The notes under the pieces are model-generated. The model saw nothing but the letters and a program-made list of their open reading frames with translations. It was not told where the DNA came from and ran no database searches. Positions 48,101-61,500 of a stretch of DNA of 64,000 nt are shown piece after piece. The stretch's first letter is position 1. The number at the start of each line of letters is the position of its first letter. Origin of the DNA: Litoditis marina (lineage: Eukaryota > Nematoda > Chromadorea > Rhabditida > Rhabditidae); NCBI GenBank assembly GCA_964036275.1, contig OZ038433.1, positions 13,478,446-13,542,445 of the forward strand, given 5' to 3'. Position numbers and translations under genes: made by a program.

Positions 48101-51100
48101 CAACTCGGGTTGTTTTCACTCGTCACACAGTTGTGCCATGGCATTTCGTTGACGAACATATTGATGGTGTACGAGGAAATGAGAATGAACTGAGCCATGA
48201 TGATCTGGTCAGACAACATCGAAATCAGGTGAAGTAGAATACTCGCGATGCCCACGCCTAAAAACACAATACTGTTTGTATCTCAATTTGGTTGTTGAAT
48301 CGCAAAGCTGAATGAGCACTCGTGAAAGACAGGAACTTTGCATTGTAGAGACTCCGTCAACTTGTCCTGCATTTATTACTACTTATTATAGTTAATAGTC
48401 GAGCAGGACGAGCAAAAGCGGTTATTCAATTTTGCTTAAGTTAAGTAATATATCTCGTTCTCTGAACGAGTGTTAGAAGATCCCGGCACCTTCATCCCAT
48501 CCTGCGTCTCTTGCTCTGCCTCACTGTTTCTTGTCTCTTACATCATGGCGGGATGTAAGAGCAGAGAAATAGCGTGTGTTTGAGGAGACGCAGGATGGGA
48601 TGAAGGTGCCGGGATCTTCTAGCATACGTACGCTGGTCAACTTCTGAATTAGTACCAGGACTCGGAGGCCAACCTAAAACCCTACATGCAATGCAATGTG
48701 AGCACCACGTGGCGAGAGTCAAATGTAGTTATCAGAGTTGGTCCTAACGTATATGGAGATGGTGTGGCACAGGCCAATTCTATTTATGTAACCGGGTTTT
48801 TTGGTAACCTAACCCGTTTTTCGTAACCCGTTTTCAAGTTTCCTCACAGGTAACCAATAGGTCACTTTAAACTCAAATCCGGTGAACGTATAAACTCACG
48901 ACAAAAATAACGATGTACATTAAAAAACAGGTAACCACTTTTTCATTTTCGGTTACCGACAGGTTACTTACTGAGGTAACCTGAAAAATGGGTTACCAAG
49001 AACCGATTAGGTTACCTAAAAACCCGGTTACATATAGAATTCACCAGTGGCACATGCCCTTCAGCTCTTTTTCCAGATTGTAGTTTGAACCCTTACTCAC
49101 CCACAAAAGCTGGCATGATTCGGTCAAAAACGGCAACAGCGTTGCTCGACGTATATTGCCCGAGGGCAAATTCCATGTACATTATAGGAAAACCGATAGA
49201 AAAGGCGGTCGTTGCATAGGTGAATACAAATTTCACTGAAAACGTTATAATTATATTTTTTCTATAACATAACTATAATAATGTTTTACAGATCCTATAA
49301 CCATTGATTTAGAAATGTTATCTGTGTGTTACACTCATTGAACAGAACCGAATTTTTAGCATTCATTTCATTCTCTTTTCCTACGACAAAAAATTGACTT
49401 TTAAGAAATGTGTTCGATCGACAAAGTTGAAGTTTGCAGGACAGTGACAAAAATGAAAACTTTGAATGTGTACTGTTGAAAGAGTCACAATAACGGTTGA
49501 AAGACTATCACTCGCTGAATTGGGCTGAATCATCCAAAAAAAGTTCAGCATACAAAGTCTTCTTTTTTGAACATTGTATATCTGTCGAAAACACTTTCAT
49601 GAACCTATCTGAGTTGAAATGGTCGGAGCTCTACCCACATCCGTACTTGTCCAAATTGTTCGCAAACATAATCAGCGAATCGTAGTTGAGAAGAAATGTG
49701 AAGATGACGAAGTAGGAGCCGAACTTGTTGTTCCACAGCGGACGTCGCGGACCGATTCTCGTCAAACTACCAATCGTAACCTGGAATAGTTTCATATTGT
49801 TTGAAACTCATGGATGTGTTTCTCTTCTGCTAGTGTGGTTATTTCAACTTTGTAACGTTATAAGGGGTTCAATCAACGAGGTGTGTTATACTGTGGAAAT
49901 CCACGTGTTCGATCGCAACTCTGATGTACAGCCCGGAACTTGAATTCAATGCTAAACATGACTCTTTTTCAACAAATTGTCCGGCACTTCCGGCAGTTTC
50001 CGAATGTTCTAACGTGTAAAACGAACTACCAGAAGTGCTCAAAAAATCAGTTGTAGATGTTTTCGCCATAAACATTATTCAATCATGTGCTCACGTGCGT
50101 GTATATCAATCAATAAATTGATGAATGTTTATTTAACTACTTGAACCATACTACGATTGTTATTGCTTGAATCTTTCTTTCTTTTCTCTCTTTTTGAAGC
50201 TTGAGTTTTCGAGTTCTCCGAGTTTTGAAAAATTTGTAGTTTTTCATTTATCGAGGTTTTACAAAAACCGAGTTTGATATTAACCAGTCCAAGCCCCACC
50301 CTGTTGAAGTACTTGATATCCTCTGTCATGTGAAGTACATCGATGTCCTCCGAAACATAGGATTCTTCCCCGAACGAGTCCAGCGAATCCTCATCAACCG
50401 GCGTCGATTGCATCAGAATCGGCTGGAACTTCCGCTTCACACTCAGGTTTTCTGGAAATGAACCAATTTTTTGTAGTTCATTTGAAACAGGATATAGGTT
50501 ACTTGTGACCTACATTCTCTCAGAAGTAGTACAATACAATACGATACAAGCATTATACTTCTCTCTTATATTAGTGGGTGTTGTGTAAAAATGTTGTTTG
50601 TTTCAAAACGGAGCTGGGAGTTGGGTAATGCTTTCACGTTTTCACGTTAACTTGTTTTTTTCTCCCTAATTTTTACATTTTCTTACAATAAGTTCCGGCT
50701 GTTCTATGGACAGAATTAGCAACAATTTGAGTACTTCACAATGTACGCAGAAAAAAGACTACATCGGAACTTTTTATCAAAAACATACTTGAAAACATTA
50801 TTGGCACGCTGCCAAGGTCTCAGTGGGAATGACTATACTTTTTACGATTCCCTTCAAATATTTTTATTCAACGCTCCCTTGAAAGTTGATTGCGAATTTA
50901 AACCGCAACCCCTTGGGATACGTATTTGTCAAAGAATTCAAGGGATCAATTTGTAATTTTCTACTAGCATTACTTATGTTGGTCTCTATGCAAATAAGCT
51001 GTTTATTATTATTGTATAGTCTTTTCCATTCCTACTGAGACTGCTACAGTGGAATTTGGAAAATTCAAAGCCGTTTTGCTCCCTTACTTTTGATCGAATA

Positions 51101-51792
51101 AGTTCAGGATTTTCGTACCCCATTCTCCTTCTCAGGTAGAGTAAATATACAAGAGCTTTTTTCCATGAACTACATGTTTAGCTTCACAACAGCCTTCGGA
51201 AAATTTGTGAGGTTACTGTAGGAGTCTCAGTAGGATTGTTAACTATACCTTTGCTCAAAATTCTGCGAGGAGCGATTATCTTCTGTGTTGACGCCGTCTC
51301 AGGAGCAGAGGAAGAAGCATCCGACTTGCCTTGAGTCTGGAAAAAAACAAGAATGAGGTTTTTCAAGGTATAAATATTTGTTTTATTCCAGTACTTTTTT
51401 ATCATCTTTCTTTTTTTGTTCTTAGTTGTAATTACCCAGCGACATTCGTAGCTTCCTCGGCTAGAGAATGTGCAGATCAGAGAGACGCAGACAGTTCTAG
51501 TCTGCGCCTCATTGACCTCCGCACCATCTTGTATTTGTAGCTCGTGAAACGTGGAATAATTTTTATCTCAGCATCGCTATAATTGTTATGGCACGACACA
51601 AAATGTTTGAAAGCTTACAGCCACAATTGTAATAATTCGTTATGCCGAAAAAACACAAAAATATAAGTATTTATACGTGGAATACTTTCTACAGCGTACA
51701 AAAACTTTGTTAGAAAGATCAAAGTACAATCTAATCTATACCAACAAACTAACCTTCGATGTCGGAGATGTGTTGACTATTTTCCTGAACAT
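42142..51792 (-). CDS. SLC6-family (sodium neurotransmitter symporter-like) transporter, divergent
   Basis: Sixteen exons, every junction in phase (658 residues): 51754-51792, 51249-51336, 50300-50451, 49639-49780, 49101-49235, 48101-48257, 47244-47351, 46731-46860, 45772-45930, 45386-45465, 44986-45113, 44338-44492, 43683-43817, 43290-43442, 42776-42859, 42142-42273. A Ser/Thr/Asp/Glu-rich cytoplasmic N-terminus of about 100 residues precedes a roughly 12-TM body. Family marks are PIMYMEFALGQYTSS (TM2), PW..C before the large loop, FHNNIL (TM7 region), FELIVVAYFYGSRRM (TM10) and WCLLCPAVIL (TM11). The TM1 stretch that normally reads GNVWRFPY is instead FLLNYDSLIMFANNL, so the usual sodium/substrate unwound site is missing. 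Transport may be lost or atypical. Introns hold many repeats. The ATG at 51792 lacks an obvious trans-splice acceptor. Confidence 0.9.
43062..43275 (-). repeat. Fragments related to family C
   Basis: Two partial heads (ATACACAGTACCCCTAAACA and its near copy at about 43245) flank a B-box-like GTTCGATTCTG. Heavily decayed. Confidence 0.5.
43897..43966. repeat. G20 and C19 homopolymers 31 bp apart
   Basis: A polyG run (43897-43916) faces a polyC run (43948-43966) in an SLC6 intron. It can form a hairpin or G-quadruplex. Confidence 0.9.
46340..46460. repeat. Foldback MITE family A, copy 8
   Basis: Full length, in an SLC6 intron. Confidence 0.88.
46617..46715. repeat. Short tandem repeat, 33-bp unit, three copies
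   Basis: Unit starts TTGTTTGACTCTACTAATG and ends in an A-run. Confidence 0.85.
48474..48630. repeat. Family E foldback repeat, copy 2 (full)
   Basis: Arms GATCCCGGCACCTTCATCCC and its inverse, around a second inner hairpin with ATGGCGGGATGTAAGAG. Confidence 0.9.
48787..49033. repeat. GGTTACC-rich palindromic repeat (family D), copy 3
   Basis: Inverted arms of AACCGGTTTT-like and GGTTACC words. In an SLC6 intron. Confidence 0.8.
51024..51248. repeat. Foldback repeat family F, copy 2
   Basis: Arms CATTCCTACTGAGACTGCTA and inverted TAGGAGTCTCAGTAGGATTG. It ends at the donor of SLC6 exon 2. Confidence 0.8.
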
Positions 51793-52367
51793 TTTCTAGG
51801 CCTCACCACCGGATGACTGGTCGACAGGGCGAACAATGAAACTGAACTAGTTTCAGACCACGGAAAGTACCCGGAAGATACCCGGAAAGTACCCGGAAAG
51901 TATTCGGAGTTACTCGTAGACTAGTTCACGAGTACATTTACCGTGTACTTTCCGTAAACCATCCCTTCGCTATCCGCGTTTTTGACGTTCCGTTTCTCAA
52001 CAAAACCGACCAACCTACATTATCATTCTAGTATGCATAGAAATTCGGTGTTTCGATTCCAGTCTGCGTCTCATGGTTTGCACACTATTTCGCGACACTC
52101 GTACCCCTGCGGAATGTGAAAACCGAGAAAAAATATTACATGTTTTTTAGGTTTATTTTCGGTGTTTGTATGGTTTTTCGGGTTACTTTGACAAATGTTG
52201 ACAAATGTGTTCTTCTTCGTTTTTTAAACTTGTTACCGGACAAAATGTTCATTTTTATTATTCATCATTGGAACCGCCACTCAATAAAGCGTCAGAGAGC
52301 AGGAAACAAATATTAATAGAAGAGTTCACGTCATCAGTTGAATACTTCTTTGTTTAGTATACTAGAA

Positions 52368-52492
52368 CTAAATGGAATTGGCATGTGAAGTATTCTAATG
52401 AGGCATCGTACACTTTCTCATTGCACGTTTCTCATTTTTGCTGTGTTTAGAATGTTTCACGTGACTGGGCAATTGATCAAAACATACTACTT
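52368..52492. repeat. Foldback MITE family B, copy 13
   Basis: Between the SLC6 start and the alkaline phosphatase stop codon; TTTCACGTGACT in the right arm. Confidence 0.8.
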
Positions 52493-52592
52493 TTTGTTAG
52501 TGATTCGTTCATAACATAATCAACACATCAAAGCACATAATATACCAATAAAGACAATTTGTACATAGAAACAAAGTAGTTCTTTCGAGAAA

Positions 52593-55500
52593 TTAGTTTT
52601 TCTCACAATCGAGCGTGTGTTGGCTTCGGGAGTTCGAGCATGAAACTATTGAACAGTAAACGGCAACTGCCACAGAAACTATGGATATCAAACTAGTTAC
52701 AAGAATCATATTTATCAAGTTTTCTGCACCGAAAGCGAGAAGAAGATCTGAAAAAATTGATGGTTCAAAAAAACTAAATGTTGGAATACAAATTCGAATA
52801 TATGTTTTTTTCTCTTTGTACAACTAAACATCAAATAATTATATACACAGTAGGCATCGCTGTTTTTTGGACACCACTATGAATTTTACAATCTTCAGGT
52901 TCTGATAACAGCGTAGGAAAAAGAAAACTGTGAATATTTCAGAAATACATTGGTCAGGCGGTTATTGGTTCATGAGCTACCTATCCACATGATTGCTACT
53001 CTGTATCACAGAGTTTTCAAGTGCAACAGCAGAAAAACTTGGATTTTTTCAGCACTGTTAAAAGACTTTTTTAATCTGTAAGCTCACACTCGGAATTTTT
53101 TCGGAGCAGTTTCCTGTTTTTTTAATCGCGTAGGAATGACCAAAACTATAGTCTCGCCCACGGAAAGGCTTGTAATCTTACTTTTCGCTGTGTACGCACA
53201 AATATCTTCGATTCCGAAGCTTCTAGGTTATGTTCTATTATAGCGCAGTGTTCGCAGGTTCAATTTCGGCGAGAGACATAAATTTATAAATTTGGCAGCC
53301 ACTATATCTAACAGCTTGAACGAGCAAACAACTAAAACTAAATACTCACCTCTCCTCCAACTGTGTTTTTCTCTCTCATCAAGTTCTGTAGTTTGCTGAT
53401 TGATCTTCGAACTTTGACCGAATACTCCTTGTCGACATTTCTCGTTTAGACATAGAAGTGCTTTCATTAAATACGCAACTTCAGTATTCTCCATTGTACC
53501 TCCGAACAACCTGCAAATTATTTTCATGAACAGTTTATTGATTATGGGAATTTGTGTGAGTTCGTCAGAAATGTTGAATATGAAATCAACTATTCCCATT
53601 GTTCAAAAATTGAATACAAAGTATTCAATTCTTTTTCATTGGTCGTGTTCAGTAAGCTCAACTAGGGTGGTTTTAGAGGATACCAGTGTACGTGTGCTAG
53701 AAGATCCCGACACCTTCATCCCACCCTGCGTCTCCTCAAACCTATGCTATTTCTCTGCTCTCACATCCCGCCAGGATGTAAGAGTCGAGAAGTAGTGAGT
53801 CAGAGCAAACGACGCAAGATGGGAAGGTGCCGGAATCTTCTAGCATACGTACTCTGACTTACCACGAGTAGGGGCCATCAGCCCAAAGTCCCACGTCCTC
53901 CCCTCCGTGAGCCCCTTTCACCGTGTAAATGAGGGACGGAGAAACGAACTCGGCCGATTCTGAAATGTCTTATATTTATGGTCCCAGTTTGATGCTTTCG
54001 ATTATTTTCGCCTTTGCGTAAGTGTCTTTTCCTTTCAAATATTTCTGTGCAACATTTGGTTGAAGATATAATTTTTGAAATTAGGCATTACTCATGAAAC
54101 ACATCATGGAACGTGAACATACGATTGTACCACGTATTATTATACAATTGTAAAGACTGATTCTGACCGATAACTCAACGTTGACGGGAACTACATCGCC
54201 GTGCACTAGGAAGAAAGTAAGCTGATAACATCTGACCCTCTCGCTAACTTCAACAAAAAGAGGTCAACGTTTTAAGTTGATACTGTAGAACTTCAAGTTC
54301 AAATGGAAAAGACTATATAGTTCCAATCATTCCCACTGAGACCTCGGCAACGTGCCAACAAAATTTCCAGACGGCTTTTCAACACCTTAATGTTTCTCAA
54401 AACACTTAAAGTTTCTCTGAGCCGTAGTGGAGCACTGTTGTAGTACGTGGGTGAAATTTCTTTTCGTCAAACATTTTATTTCTACAAATATAATCATTTG
54501 AAATTTCGTTGGCACGCTGCCAAAGTCTCAGTGGGAATGGCGACAACTATACCCACCCGACTGTTCCTTGGTGTAGTTGAGGGGCGTGTCCTCCCCCGGT
54601 CCGGTGGCGAAAAGGAATCCGGGGACCCGGCGGGAGTCGTTCGACCGCTGGTCGTACTGCCGCATATTTTCTGTTAACGAATGAATGTAAACTTCGTAAG
54701 AATAAACTCAAAAGTCAATGGGATCTCATTTTGTCCCTTGTTTTCGGAAATGTACTTAAAGAAGGACGATTATGTGGTCCAATCTCAACGCTTCAGTCCT
54801 TTTAACCGCAATACGTCATTCAATCGCAGTTTAAAGGACCGATTACACGGGATTCGTCCACATATTCGTCCCTCTTTAAGAGTTTGGTGTAAAAAGGGGT
54901 ACTCCTAAAAAATCATCAATTAGGCGGGACCATATCAGAGTTTCAGTTTAGTTTACGCACTCATTTTTGTTGGAATTACTACCGAAATTGATTGTAACTA
55001 ATTGGATCAGCCAGTCTGGGGTTCATGTTCGGTTCAAAAGCGTTTCTCACAAGGAAACATCATTTTAATAGTTTACTGGTTACTGTAATAGTTGACGTAG
55101 CGGTGAGATGAAGTATGAAAGTCTTTTTACCTTCATTTTCAGGTAGTATTTCTTGTTATTTTTCACTTTTTCTCACCCAGAATCCCCTTGTCTTTCGTGA
55201 GGTATCCCGGCATAGAGAGGGCGTGAGAATGATCAGCTGTCACTATTATCAGGGTGTCCGCGGGGTCCGTCAGCTCGCGAGCCTGTAACCTTAATAATAA
55301 GGTTATTCAAGGTTAAGGTTATTAGGTTAGGTTAAGGTTAAGGTTTTTTTGATAATTAGGTTATTCTTTTCACCTTCATTTCAGGTAGTATTTCTTGTCA
55401 ACCTTTACCTGTTTTTCAACCTTGCTAATGGATGTCACCTTCAACATACATGTAGTAAATCAATAAATAAAACCAATCTAAACAACCTATTGAAATATAC

Positions 55501-58500
55501 CAATTCTAGTGATAATTTCAAAGATGCAAATAAAGAAACTAAATTAAAAGTATATGGAATTCTTTCAAAAATATACTGGGATCAACATGATAAGAAGAAA
55601 AAGATAACAAATGATAAAACGAAGTTGATATACTCCATACCATATGTTGATAAATTTACCGATAAACATAATTTCAAAAAACTCATTTATAATAGAATAC
55701 TTACGACTATAGGTATAGATAAACTTTCTATACAAATACGATTTGAATTGAATAAACCTATTAGTAGTAGAATACTAAATTACTCTAAGTTCCTTAAAGA
55801 ACTAAACAAAGACAAGATGGAAAAAATACTCAACTCGGAATGTATTTGCAAAACTAATCGAAAATGGGTTAATGATTTTCATAATCATATCATAACAGGC
55901 GATCCCAACTTGTTCAAACACACCCCTATATTTGAATATCTGAATAAAGGTACTAAATATAGAACAAAGGACTTTGAAAAGATACATATACAACATGCAG
56001 TGATGAAACAAACTGAAAGATTAATAACATCTATATCTACTCTTACTAATATCAATAGAGTAATAAAAGATAAATTGAAAATGGAATTATATAATACGAT
56101 TAATAATACTATTTTAAAACATACCGAAGTCAAAATGAAGGATGATAACATCACTCACAACAACCTTCCGATATGGAATAAACATCAACATAACTGGGAA
56201 TCACAACTTAAAAATATACAGCAACACTTTATTATAACTTTGACAGACAAAGCTACTTCAAACTACGCTTTCACATGTAAAAAACTATACTTACAAATGC
56301 TGAATAAAGAATTGGGTTATAAAGAGGATAAACTAATTAATAAAACATTTGAAAAGATAGAAAATGAAATGAAACGGAACAAAACATTATCAACAGACAC
56401 AAGAATATTAACTTTAATCTACGCATTTTGAAACAAGATAACATGAAGATACCATTAATTTATGCCATACCTAAACTACATAAACAACCTGTAAAAAGTA
56501 GATTTATCACTGGCGCAAAAACTAGTAGTATAAGAGAACTATCTATACAGTTACAATTAATCTTAAAACATATAAAACAACATTTCAAGGCATATTGTCA
56601 TGTTATTGAACAGAGAAATAACATCAAGCTTTATTGGTCTATAGATAATAGTCTACAGATTCTCAATGACTTCAGAGACTTCAAACCGAATGAACATAAA
56701 ATTTACTCTGCAGATTTCACAAGTCTCTTTACAAGTTTACCTCATGATATCGTCAAGAGAGAAATCGCATACTTATTAGATATATGTTTCAAAAATACTG
56801 GTTTTGATAATGGATATATTACAATTTTGAAAACCAAAAGCTTTTATAGTCATGAACACACTAGCAATCCACATGGTAGAAGCTACTCTAAACAAAAAAT
56901 TAATGACTTACTTGCATTTATTCTAAATAATAGCTATGCTAAATATGGTAACATAATTTACAGACAAAAAGCAGGAATTCCACAGGGTAATAATGCTTCT
57001 CCTTTAATAGCAGACCTCACACTATCCTCAATGGAATATTCTTTTATTATTAAAAACCAGAATCTATTCAATAGACATAATATTACCAGCTACAGATATA
57101 TGGATGACCTCCTCCGAATATATAAACCAAAAACTAATTATGACGTGAATGAGATATTTTAACTAATATATGATGGTTCACTTAACATAGAACAGACTAA
57201 TTCTACGTTATTGCACAGCAATTTTTTGGATTTGGACATCTCTATCCATAATAATTGTCTAGTAACCAAACTATTCAATAAAACGGATGAATATAACTTT
57301 CGAATAAGAAGATATCCTCATTTTTCATCTAACATTCCTACTAGTATTGGCTTGAACACAATTACTGGAGAAATTATAAGATTTAGCAGATGCTGTAGTA
57401 AATTCGTTGATTTCGAAGTTAGAATAACTAAACTAGTTAGAGATTTCGAATACAATGGTTATCCTATTATAATTATAATTAATAGAATATTGAGAGTGAT
57501 TCGAAATAATCCACTAGTTCGTTATAAGTATGATAAAAAAAGTATAAATAAACTAAAGTCGTTTTTAAAAACTATAATAAGAGATGATATAGCTTATTCC
57601 TATTTTGACACATAACGAGTTGATCGGCTGCTACGATAAATATAGATCAAATTCATTGTGCGTTAGATCATAGGCTAGTATATAAAGACCAGATGATGTC
57701 TAAAGAACATATTGCCCTCTCACTACTACAGGGTTTATTATAATCTATTTACTACGTCAGATATGGCCACGGAACAGGTATATAGGTTTTTGTTCATTAG
57801 TTCTGTATAATTTAACTAACGATTTTATAACTGTACATACAACTTATTATTATAATTTAACTAAATATATTAGAATTGGTCAGGGGACTTATCTACTGAT
57901 GAGGCCTCGGCCCCTGACCTCACACACCGTATAGAGCGTAGAGGCCGAAACGGTGTAAATTCATCTTAATCGATTATGATACATAAATGGTTTATCTTAG
58001 AAAGTTTTTGTATTGTTAACTAAATATAACATTTCTTATTTTGAATATACAGCTTAACTAACTAAACATGAGTGTAAATTTAAATACTACTTATATTTAA
58101 CTCATTATATTTTAATTTATCATAACTTTTCCTTTCTTTTTTTAATGTAGAAATGAGCTTAAACAATTTTTTCTATGAAAATCGCACCCACACTTATGAC
58201 TAACAATTCTGAAATATTTTGTTCAAAAAAGTTCATAGACAACCTGGAAGACCCCATGATTAGACATACTTTAATTGGTCGAAATGAAGTGACATCTTAA
58301 AAGGGGTAATCAAACAAAAGATAAATGTTTTGAATCTTCTAAATAGGTCAATACTTTGTCATCTTCCACGTACCACCCTGACCGCTTCGTCCATTTCGAG
58401 TACTTCTTCGAACGTCTTTCGCAGTTGGTTGAAGTGCTCCGCCATGTCGATTAGGCCGCCTGAATTCTAGGTATTCTCGGAGAAAATATCGCCGAGCGCA

Positions 58501-61500
58501 TGCAAAATCCGCCCACTTTTCTGGCCGCCAGGCCTATTCTGCGGACCGCACGCACTCCCAAAAGTGCAGGCGGGCCGCAAAACGAGGGCTTGCCCTCCGC
58601 AGTCAGGAAAACGGTGTTAAATGGCCTAACTAAGATATTTGTATTGGATTAGTTTGGTAAATTTGAAACTGTGGACTATTATTACAATCGGTGATAGTGA
58701 TAGTGAATGTATCACCCTTATGGCTATCCGTTCAGTAAACTTTCGATGTCTCATCACGATCATGTAATTACTAAATGCAGTTATAGAATAATAGAACGAA
58801 GGATGGTCGAAGTTGTTCTCTCTTAAGCCTAAATATCACAGATAATTCAAGAAGACACAATATTTTGTTCGATTCTGCGAAAATGTATCTCAATCCCCTT
58901 ATTTGAATCCAACGCCGTACGCGGTCGTCATACCCGCGGTTTACATAATGAGCGTAATAAACGATGTCGTACTCGTCATTTTCAAATATTTTATTTTAAT
59001 TTTTTTGTATTTTTGTTGTTTTTACAGCCTAACTGAAATATTTTTGCGGTTGTAGTGTAGTGTGTCGTTGATTTCCTGCGTTCTGTGTAAGTTTGCCTTT
59101 GTAGTTCACATCTTCGCTCATTTTTTCGCTACTTTTTACATGTTTTGGGTAATTTGAAAATTTTCTGCTTGGAAACCACGTAAAATTATGTTTGTTGTGT
59201 TTAGTTCAAGCCAGCACTCTGAAGTGACATATTCAACAATTACACATTACAAGTAACCCGTTTTACACAAATTTGGTTGGTTTCTTATTTTATTTATCCG
59301 GCATCTACAGAATGATTATGGTTACTCGTAAAAACAATCCCCTGTTTTGAAACTAAGGATCTCCCATTTAGTTCTTGTTGTCTATCCAGCCGGGCTCTCG
59401 TGTAATTACCTAATTTTGTGCAGAGTATACATAACTAGAAAACGCCAGTCTCCAACTTTCAGGGAATATGATGTCATCATATTTGTCATTTGGATCAAGC
59501 AGAGAGGACAATAAAGAGGTGGATCCCAGTCGTCGATTAGATCCCTTCGGAGTTTATGTTCATAAGGTGGGTATCTCATGTCTTGTCGTCTGGTGAGAGA
59601 AGATAATTAATGAGTAATGACTATGTCACGCTTGGAATGCCACAATTTTTACTTCTTCTAGCAAAATTTAAATTTTGACCTTTTGAGGAAGACGGAAAGT
59701 TTTTAGTACTTTAGTTTTCGTTATGCCCTTGTTCGCCGCCCTTGCTAGTGTTGGCGGTTGAAACAGTGCTGACTCATTCACATTTTCGCCAATTTATCGT
59801 AATCCATCTCTTGATAATTTTTCGGTGTGAAAACTGTTTGAAACATGATACACGGCAGAAAACGTTATCCTTTTGTATAGTGTGGTGGCGTACACCTTTA
59901 TCAATCTAAGTATCCGCCAGAATTCAGCCCACTCTGTATTTTGATCTTTATTTCAATTCATTTTGTAGGTAATCGGTATTCTTGGTCACATCGTCACATG
60001 GATTGGCTTCGCGCCTTCGCGGTTTGGGAGAAGTGTGGTCTCCGATCTTTTGCTTCACGGTTACCCACTTGGTGAGTGGTTTCAGTTTCAATTAGACTTT
60101 CCAATTGTTCAGAGTTATTTCACGGAAAATTCTACAAGAAACCGCAGAAACCCCATTTTGTTAACCCTGCCAGTTAATCGTTGAGCGGGTTACAGTTGAC
60201 CCCACTTAAACGTTTTTCTCCAACCCTGAAAGCAGTACGATAAACGATTAACGATTATGTGGACCAATCCCGTGATATCAGTCCTTTAAACTGCAAGACT
60301 GAAGCGTTCGGATTGGACCACATAATCGTCCTTCTTCAAGTAACAGTTTTTTTTTCGTTTTCACTCGCCGCTGTTGCCAGCGTTTTCAAAATATCTATCG
60401 AACATTGGGTTAAAGTGTAGGGTTATGGAATGCAAATGAAACAATAGTTACAAGGGTTCTCGGTCCGGATGGCGCAGGCTGTACTACTGAATAGAATGCT
60501 CTATCTCTATCAAACAATCAGAATTATCTATCAAAATCGCCTATGCAATGCAAAATTGGTTTTTTTTTGGTTTTGGGATGGAAATTCGAACACGTATAAC
60601 AAATCAACTAATCAACCAGCTAAAGTGATACAGCTCCAAGGTGATTTTTCATATCGAACAATTACACTATCACTTTTGTATTTGTATATAGTGTACTGCT
60701 TTCTCTATTTGAGTAAACAGCTGAATCTAGCCCATTGTGCTTCTTTAAATTCTCTTCAAACCCATCTTGCAGGTACAGGCCAGAGGCCACATGGAATGGC
60801 TTTGCGGTTTGTGGGAAGTGCGGAAGTGTGGTGTTCGGTCTTTTGCTCTATCATAAGGTTGGCATTTTTAGTTTTAAAGTTCTAATATTACACTTATCTA
60901 TTCCAACTGTTAGCTGGGCCATCTGACTGTGGGGTTATTGAATGTAAAACAAAACCATAGCTGTCTGAGGGTTCTGGGTCAGGAAGGCCCAACCGAAATA
61001 CGCTTATTGACGGCTGGCCCCCTCATGTCTATGTGTAACTCAGATACTATGAAGTAGTCAATTTTCTAGGTAATCGTTGTCTGGTGGAGAAAATGTCGTT
61101 CGCCTATATGGATGGTCTACCGGCAGCTGGCGTTTTTTGTCCTGCTCTCCGGTTATTCGACGGTTCAATGGAGTGTCTGCTCGATAAGGTATGTGATGAT
61201 TAATTATCCAATCAGTTCCAGTCAGATAATTCTCAGAAATGGTGTTTTTTCACGCATGAGAAGGGAGAGGTTTTGCCTCGGAATTTGGTACCCCGTTATG
61301 AGTTCAAACCTGCAACCAAGTTTTTACTCGCGAAATTCCAATGTTTTACCCATTACCCAACTTCAATGGAAATTTTTTGAAACCATTTACAATTAGTTAG
61401 GCATGCAAACATACAACTTTTCACCCGCGAACATTGTGCTAAAGCCAAGAAACGTTGGTATATCTAGCTGGCTCCAGTATCCCAGTATACTTGTTCGAAT

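Noticed and set aside
55127..55398. About 30-bp direct repeat (CTTCATTTTCAGGTAGTATT) on both sides of an exon, as a target-site duplication of the retroelement
   Set aside because: No third copy occurs at the element's 3' side, so it does not bracket the insertion.
57878..57956. Pistol or twister-type ribozyme as an alternative to hammerhead
   Set aside because: The layout of hairpin plus loop pairing is loosely similar, but the CTGATGA and GAAA boxes and all flanking pairs match hammerhead positions and not the conserved bases of those classes.
60469..60885. 138-residue plus-strand open frame
   Set aside because: It reads across intron sequence and the nested gene's exon in the wrong frame.
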